DNA of 64,000 bases. Origin: Candidatus Thiovulum imperiosus (GTDB taxonomy: Bacteria > Campylobacterota > Campylobacteria > Campylobacterales > Thiovulaceae). This document shows positions 59,282-64,000 of the stretch, piece after piece. The notes beneath the pieces were generated by a model. The model saw only the letters and a program-made list of their open reading frames with translations, was not told where the DNA came from and did no database searches. Position 1 is the stretch's first letter, and every line of letters starts with the position of its first letter. The stretch lies in assembly GCA_024281175.1 (NCBI GenBank), contig JAMJTW010000031.1:84100-148099 (forward strand), written 5' to 3'. Both the position numbers and the translations under genes were made by a program.

Positions 59282-62200
59282 TCAGTTACATAGAAGCCAA
59301 AAACCTACATTTGGTTCGATTTTCTCGAAAGTTGGAGACTCTAAGTTATTTTCAATAGATGCTTTCCAAATTCCATTTTCAAAAATCCAAGCAAAACTTG
59401 TTTCCATTTCTCCACAAGAGAGTTCAGAAGCTGAAAGCTCTACACCAGTTCCAAGCAAATTCCAACCCTGTTTTAGTGAGTAGCTGTTTTCAGAGTTTGG
59501 AAGAATTTGGATTTCTGTTTCTGAAAGAGTTTTTATCCAAACCCCCTCACTATTTTCCAGAGAAGAGAAAGTTTGATAATTAGAGTATTTATCTTCATAA
59601 ACTCCAGTTCCAAAAACAGACCAATTTTCATTATATTTCCAGAACAGAATGTTTTCAGGAATTCGGTTTAAGTCGAAGTTGCCTGAGACTAAATTCCAAA
59701 TATTTGGGATTTGGAGGGTTTTAAAAATATTTCTTACATATCCACCATTCTCAATAAGGTCTTCTATCGAAACTGTTTCATCTCCAATTATTGTAGTTCC
59801 ATTGTTTTCTGAGCTATTCAAATCATAAATCAAGTCTAAAATATCTGGAACTCCATTTCCGTTTTCATCACTACTATATCGAGAGTCAGTTGGAAAAATA
59901 TCTTTACTATCTGGAATTCCATCAAAGTCGCTATCTGTAAAATTTACATCAATGACAACAGAAATAAAGTTTGTTACATCTCCATTTTGTAGAGTTAGAT
60001 AGAGAGTGTTTCGAGCAATATAGAGTTGTGAAGAGTTTATTTCAGAGTTTTCAAAAACGACACTGTCGCTACTATCAAAAATAGATAAATCATCATCAAT
60101 TTGAAGAGCTGTAATATCTGGAGGAGTTGGAATAGTTAAAATATCTCCATACTCAACTGAGAGAGGCTCAATTTCAGCTTTTGGAAGTTGGAAAAGTTTT
60201 GAGATAACTCCTACAATTTCACCCCGAGTTACGGTCTCATTTCCATCTTCTAAAAGTCCATAATTTTGAGAAGTTTTAGAGTAGTTTCCATCAGGTGAGT
60301 AGAGATTTAAACCAAGAACTAAAATTTTTGCGACCTCATCACGAGTTGGATAGATAACAGATAAATCTTTGTAATTCTCTATCGCATTTTGATTTCTACC
60401 AAAAGTGTAGTATGGAGAAGCCCAACTTGGGAAGACTGAATAGAAATACTCTTCATCTTTTGGAAGTTCTATCAAACCAGACTTATTTGCACTTAAGAAA
60501 ATCATCTTTAGAACTTCAGCAAGTGATGGAGTTGAGTCTGGTCGAAAATCTCCACTATCGTAACCTTTTACAATCCCTTTTTGAGTTGCAAATGCTATAT
60601 CTTTATAGTGTTTATGAGAGTTTGGAACATCTGGATAGAACTCTAAATCTCTATCTTCAACAATGTAGTTTGGCTTTTCAACTTCAGTTTTCACAACTGC
60701 CCAAAAATTTTCTGAATTTCCAACTTTTACAATAGTTCCATTTGAGTCAATGAATTGGAGAGTAATTTTATTTTCAGAGAGTGAAGTGTTTGGAGTTAAA
60801 TCTATTGAAATAGCTAAACCATTGTTTTCTAAATTCTCATAACTGCTGAAAGTTGAATTAAGAATTGAAATTGAGAGGTTTTCGATATTTTCTGAGAAGC
60901 TCCAAATTTTTGTGAATGGTTCTGTTTGAAGAGAGTAGTCTTTTGGAGACTCTGAAGTTAGTCGAATGGAGTTTGGAGTTGATGAGGTTTTTATTACTTC
61001 GGATGTAAAGAATTGTTTTTTATGAAAACTATCATCTATTATAAAAACTAGTTGCTCTGTGCTTGGTGCATTTACAGGAGGCTCTTTGACTAAAACATTT
61101 GTAGAAATAGTAGCTTCTTTTTCTGTATGGTCATGAACTTTTACAGTTACAGTGTAATTTCCACTATTTTTATATATATGAGAAAAAGAGACTCTTTGAT
61201 TTGTTCCATTTAGCTCTTTTTTATCTTGTGAACCATCTCCAAAATCAATAGAAACATTTTTTAAATTCTCATTCTTATCATCAATTTGTAGCTCTATTTC
61301 AAAAGTTTCTCCCTTAACAATTGAACTATCGTATAAAATTACTTTTACTTCTGGGTCATACTTAATTTCTGGTTTCTCATTTACTTTAAACTCAATAGTG
61401 ACTGAATAGTCTCCTTGTAAAACACCATTTTTAAAAATACCAAATCTAGCAATTATATCTCCAGTTGTATTTATTTGCCTTGTAATTGAACAACTTGTAG
61501 AACTACAAGAAACCTCTTCATGTCCGCCAGGGTTACTTTGGTTTATCCACTCATATCTTCCATTTTCTTTGCTACCAAAACCTATATAGACTTTTTCTTC
61601 TGAAGAAAGGTTGGCATACAAATCAGCAGAGAATTCAAACTCATCTCCTGAAATTCCCTCATCTTTCTCTACATTTACATCTGTAAAGTAGTTATTTTTA
61701 ACCTTAACACTTCCATAAACAGTAGTTTTTCTTTCTGTATGGTCATGAACTTTTACAGTTACAGTGTAATTTCCACTATTTTTATATATATGAGAAAAAG
61801 AGACTCTTTGGTTTGTGCCACTCAATTCTTTTTTATCTTCTGAACCATCTCCAAAATAAATAGAAACATTTTTTAAATTCTTATTTTCATCATCGATTTG
61901 TAACTCAATTTCAAAAGTTCCTCCCTTTACAATTGGACTATTACTAGAAACAATATCTACTTCTGGGTCATACTGAATTTCAGGTTTCTCATTTACTTTA
62001 AACTCGATAGTGCCTGAATAGTTTCCTTGTAAAACACCATTTTGAAAAATACCAAATCTAGCAATTATATCTCCAGTTGTATTTATTTGCCTTGTAATTG
62101 AACAACTTGTAGAACTACAAGAAACCTCCTCATGTCCTCCAGGACTACTTTGATTTATCCACTCATATCTTCCATCTTCTTTGTTACCAAAATTAATATA

Positions 62201-63268
62201 AACTTTTTCTCCTGAAGATAAATTTCCATACAAATCAGCTGAAAACTTAAACTCATCTCCTGATGTTCCTTCATCTTTATCTATCCATACACTTGTAAAG
62301 TAGTTAAACTCTACAGAAATATAGATGTTTTCAGAACCATCAATTACATCACCACCACTGTTTTCTTTTAAGTAAAATCTCTTGCTTCCAGAACTGTTTG
62401 GAACATCACATTTTAAAGTTACACTACTTCCACTACCTGAAACATAAGAACAGTGTGTTTGACTTCCATGAATGTTTCCAACTATGGTTGTTGGCAAATT
62501 TGAACCAAAAATTGTAAAGTTCTTTCTCTCTCCAGTAATTGCTGTTGTTGGTGATACTCTTGTTACTTCTGGAGTATTATCTTCAACTTGAATATAGATG
62601 TTTTCAGAACCATCAATTACATCACCACCACTTACTTCTTTTAAATAAAATCTTTTGTTTCCAGAACTGTCTGGAACATCACACTTTAAAGTTACACTAC
62701 TTCCACTACCTGAAACATAAGAACAGTGTGTTTGACTTCCATGAATGTTTCCTACTATTGTTGTTGGCAAGTTTGAACCATAAATCGTAAAGTTCTTTTT
62801 TTCTCCAGCAATTGCTGTTGTTGGTGATACTCTTGTTACTTCTGGGGGTGCTTCCTCAACTACTATTGGGTCATTTATTCTTAAATAAACTGCATAATCT
62901 TCTGCCTTCATTGCAGTAATAATTTTATATTTTCCTGCTTCAGGAGAAAAGGTTACATATCCTTTATTTGTACCTTTTAAATCTGAACTAGTTGTAACAT
63001 GATTACTAGTTGAAAAAGAGTTCTTAAAAACTACAAACTTTGTTGGAACAGTGAAACTATTTCCATCACTTGTTTTAAGCCAAATTTTCACTTTTCCGCT
63101 TGAGATATATCCATATGCATATACAATTCCTGTTGTATCTTCTTTTACTTCTCCATCATCTATTTGATACTTATCGCTATAAACTTTTTCATTTTTATTT
63201 ACAACAATAAATTCTTCACCTAGCAAAATACTTTGAATAAGTATCAATCCAAAAAATATCTTTTTCAA
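59282..63268 (-). CDS. Giant exported protein with TIG-like, PKD-like, SLH-like and GWNLLG modules
   Basis: A 1328-residue protein with export signal MKKIFFGLILIQSILLGEEF. Two 91-residue IPT/TIG-like repeats follow from residue 143 (EVTRVSPTTAIAGEKKNFTI). Two 204-residue repeats start at 324 and 528, each ending in a PKD-like unit (NVSIYFGDGSEDKKEL; NSGNYTVTVKVHDH). An S-layer-homology-like region lies near residues 875-990 (YKDIAFATQKGIVKGYDSGD). Thrombospondin-3-like calcium loops follow near 1110-1145 (DSDFDGIPDSKDIFPTDS), then two C-terminal GWNLLG-type modules like those of the DUF1800 protein. It is likely a cell-surface or adhesion protein. Only its partner upstream is cotranscribed. 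Confidence 0.8.
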   Translation of the reverse strand: MKKIFFGLILIQSILLGEEFIVVNKNEKVYSDKYQIDDGEVKEDTTGIVYAYGYISSGKVKIWLKTSDGNSFTVPTKFVVFKNSFSTSNHVTTSSDLKGTNKGYVTFSPEAGKYKIITAMKAEDYAVYLRINDPIVVEEAPPEVTRVSPTTAIAGEKKNFTIYGSNLPTTIVGNIHGSQTHCSYVSGSGSSVTLKCDVPDSSGNKRFYLKEVSGGDVIDGSENIYIQVEDNTPEVTRVSPTTAITGERKNFTIFGSNLPTTIVGNIHGSQTHCSYVSGSGSSVTLKCDVPNSSGSKRFYLKENSGGDVIDGSENIYISVEFNYFTSVWIDKDEGTSGDEFKFSADLYGNLSSGEKVYINFGNKEDGRYEWINQSSPGGHEEVSCSSTSCSITRQINTTGDIIARFGIFQNGVLQGNYSGTIEFKVNEKPEIQYDPEVDIVSSNSPIVKGGTFEIELQIDDENKNLKNVSIYFGDGSEDKKELSGTNQRVSFSHIYKNSGNYTVTVKVHDHTERKTTVYGSVKVKNNYFTDVNVEKDEGISGDEFEFSADLYANLSSEEKVYIGFGSKENGRYEWINQSNPGGHEEVSCSSTSCSITRQINTTGDIIARFGIFKNGVLQGDYSVTIEFKVNEKPEIKYDPEVKVILYDSSIVKGETFEIELQIDDKNENLKNVSIDFGDGSQDKKELNGTNQRVSFSHIYKNSGNYTVTVKVHDHTEKEATISTNVLVKEPPVNAPSTEQLVFIIDDSFHKKQFFTSEVIKTSSTPNSIRLTSESPKDYSLQTEPFTKIWSFSENIENLSISILNSTFSSYENLENNGLAISIDLTPNTSLSENKITLQFIDSNGTIVKVGNSENFWAVVKTEVEKPNYIVEDRDLEFYPDVPNSHKHYKDIAFATQKGIVKGYDSGDFRPDSTPSLAEVLKMIFLSANKSGLIELPKDEEYFYSVFPSWASPYYTFGRNQNAIENYKDLSVIYPTRDEVAKILVLGLNLYSPDGNYSKTSQNYGLLEDGNETVTRGEIVGVISKLFQLPKAEIEPLSVEYGDILTIPTPPDITALQIDDDLSIFDSSDSVVFENSEINSSQLYIARNTLYLTLQNGDVTNFISVVIDVNFTDSDFDGIPDSKDIFPTDSRYSSDENGNGVPDILDLIYDLNSSENNGTTIIGDETVSIEDLIENGGYVRNIFKTLQIPNIWNLVSGNFDLNRIPENILFWKYNENWSVFGTGVYEDKYSNYQTFSSLENSEGVWIKTLSETEIQILPNSENSYSLKQGWNLLGTGVELSASELSCGEMETSFAWIFENGIWKASIENNLESPTFEKIEPNVGFWLLCN
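61076..62299 (-). repeat. Two 612-bp tandem copies (PKD-containing unit)
   Basis: Minus-strand copies at about 62299-61688 and 61687-61076. Long stretches are identical in bases, for example around 61131-61200 against 61732-61810, so the duplication is recent or kept alike by gene conversion. Confidence 0.85.
62309..62842 (-). repeat. Two 273-bp tandem copies (TIG-like unit)
   Basis: Minus-strand copies at 62842-62570 and 62569-62309 encode near-identical segments (SNLPTTIVGNIHGSQTHCSY in both). Base identity is also high. Confidence 0.85.
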
Positions 63269-63280
63269 AACAACTCCTTT

Positions 63281-64000
63281 TTAATTTTCAACATCTACAA
63301 TAAAACTTTTCTTATCTGTGTAACTACCTAAGATTTCACCATCTTTAGAAATTATAAATAAGTCAAAGTTTTGAGAATTCCCAAACTCATCATGAGCAGT
63401 AAATGAAATATTGCTTTTATACATCTTTACACTTGAAATAGAATAGTTCTCTTTTTCATAATGAAAAATAGTCTTTCCATTTAAAACAATAGAGTTGTCT
63501 TTTACATAAACCGAATTTCCATTTTTATAGGAAAAGAGATGTGTGTTTAAATTCAGCGAATAATTATTGCTTCCGCTTGTATGAAAAACATCTCCTACTA
63601 ATTCACCATAACGAGAAACTCCATCAAAGAAATAAACAGTATCTTCATCAACCGAGAGAACCTTTTTAACTTCAACATCTCCAAAATACTCTACTCTTGA
63701 TTTATCAGAGATTACTTCTGGTTTCCAAACACCATTCACAAATTTAGAGACAAAAAGAGTTGCATTCTTAGAGTTTTCATATAGAGAGTAATAGAGATTT
63801 CCATTTGAAAGTTCTTGAATATCGATAGTTTTTCCTGAAATTATTTCTTCCACACTTTCAGTATTCAGATTTTCATCTAAAATACAGTGGTAAATAGTTT
63901 CACTACCTGAAAAAGGTTTGTAGATAATATGAAATTTTCCACCAAAATATTCTATTTTGTGCTGATTTGAACCACCAGAAGATTGATAACAGATATTTTG
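63281..64000 (-). CDS. Protein of unknown function, 5' end outside the window
   Basis: The frame is open from the window edge to the stop at 63281, giving at least 239 residues; a GTG at 63853 is internal, not a convincing start. The sequence has repeated short motifs (KFHIIYKPFSGSETIYHC; GNLYYSLYENSKNATLFVSK; SYKNGNSVYVKDNSI) suggestive of WD-like or beta-propeller blades. I do not recognise a family. It lies 12 bases upstream of the giant exported gene and is probably in the same operon. Confidence 0.6.
   Translation of the reverse strand, partial: QNICYQSSGGSNQHKIEYFGGKFHIIYKPFSGSETIYHCILDENLNTESVEEIISGKTIDIQELSNGNLYYSLYENSKNATLFVSKFVNGVWKPEVISDKSRVEYFGDVEVKKVLSVDEDTVYFFDGVSRYGELVGDVFHTSGSNNYSLNLNTHLFSYKNGNSVYVKDNSIVLNGKTIFHYEKENYSISSVKMYKSNISFTAHDEFGNSQNFDLFIISKDGEILGSYTDKKSFIVDVEN

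Larger units (their letters stand above)
1967..60988. repeat. Dispersed GATGAGGT octamer family (46 exact copies)
   Basis: Exact copies by hand scan. Plus strand, first base: 1967, 5226, 6361, 9965, 12985, 14454, 19916, 21015, 23581, 24479, 26414, 26525, 27507, 34975, 38240, 38492, 38903, 42460, 47030, 47885, 51617, 53773, 57422, 60981. Minus strand (ACCTCATC), first base: 2783, 5386, 5768, 9325, 11312, 13433, 15712, 19826, 25205, 29199, 34294, 37905, 39660, 43048, 43609, 45182, 47230, 48330, 51886, 55858, 58033, 60333. Three bases upstream G is present in 27 of 46; the base before is a pyrimidine in 38 and the base after in 38, so the loose consensus is GNY-GATGAGGT-Y. The copies span genes of all classes and one intergenic site at 5226. 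Confidence 0.85.

Noticed and set aside
1967-60988. GATGAGGT as internal Shine-Dalgarno sites, because it contains GAGGT
   Set aside because: Nearly half the copies are antisense to the gene they lie in, and copies in sense are inside Asp-Glu-Val codons with no start codon at the right distance.
1-64000. tRNA or rRNA genes
   Set aside because: I looked through the intergenic gaps for CCA-ended cloverleafs and rRNA signatures and saw none.

Overview
The window is 64 kb of AT-rich chromosome (about one third GC by eye), densely packed with genes, and most probably from a Campylobacterota (Epsilonproteobacteria) genome of the free-living Sulfurimonas/Thiovulum kind. The evidence is a fused IspD-IspF enzyme, an HP0268-like small protein, the tsaE-lptB-rpoN order, an [4Fe-4S]-type PurF, pseudaminic-acid enzymes (PseC, PseF) and many extended -10 promoters reading TAGAAT or TAAAAT. 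No rRNA, tRNA, insertion sequence or CRISPR array is visible. Many genes start with TTG or GTG and overlap by 1-4 bases.

Layout. 1-7.7 kb: an OsmC-like protein (cut by the edge), metK, a pseudopilin, hemD, an iron-sulfur hydro-lyase beta subunit, an HP0268-like protein, nusA, a BatB-BatC fusion and a DJ-1 family protein. 7.7-21.1 kb: a surface-glycan locus with pseF, an acyltransferase, a cyclase, sugar epimerases, a dehydrogenase, a GT-B-like transferase, a second cytidylyltransferase, an SDR, a cupin, a sulfotransferase, leuC and pseC. It is interrupted at 10.5-12.7 kb by an OLD/RecF-like ATPase, a partner protein and a truncated nuclease, which look like a defence island. 21.2-29.5 kb: a SWIM/SNF2 helicase, tsaE, lptB, rpoN, then a NYN-LOTUS protein coupled to an unknown protein built on seven 11-residue repeats. 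29.5-33.7 kb: rpsF-ssb-rpsR, ribH-nusB, rpsB, ankyrin protein-folE. 33.8-40.6 kb: a repeat-bearing lipoprotein, a remnant of an IncP-type conjugation locus (TraL, a DNA methyltransferase stub, a TraM-like protein), a CinA-like protein, ispDF, a lipoprotein and a TPR protein. 40.6-50.1 kb: an SGNH hydrolase, a glycosyltransferase, glycerate kinase, ychF, a diguanylate cyclase, a pseudouridine synthase, a TPR protein and sbcD. 50.2-57.5 kb: a DUF1800/DUF1501 pair split by a two-gene STAND ATPase plus iSTAND-TPR module. 57.5-64 kb: purF, a possible structured RNA, and a 1328-residue exported SLH/PKD-like protein with an upstream gene running off the edge.

The most striking signal is not a gene. 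The octamer GATGAGGT (complement ACCTCATC) occurs 46 times by hand count, 24 on one strand and 22 on the other, where base composition predicts one or two. It is read in at least four coding contexts and once between genes, with a loose extended consensus GNY-GATGAGGT-Y. This has the look of a DNA uptake sequence or another genome-wide recognition word. Other leads are the STAND/iSTAND-TPR pair, the NYN/hendecad-repeat pair, a family of palindromic elements ending in TCGAAATGAC, and a 'GWNLLG' module shared by two exported proteins.
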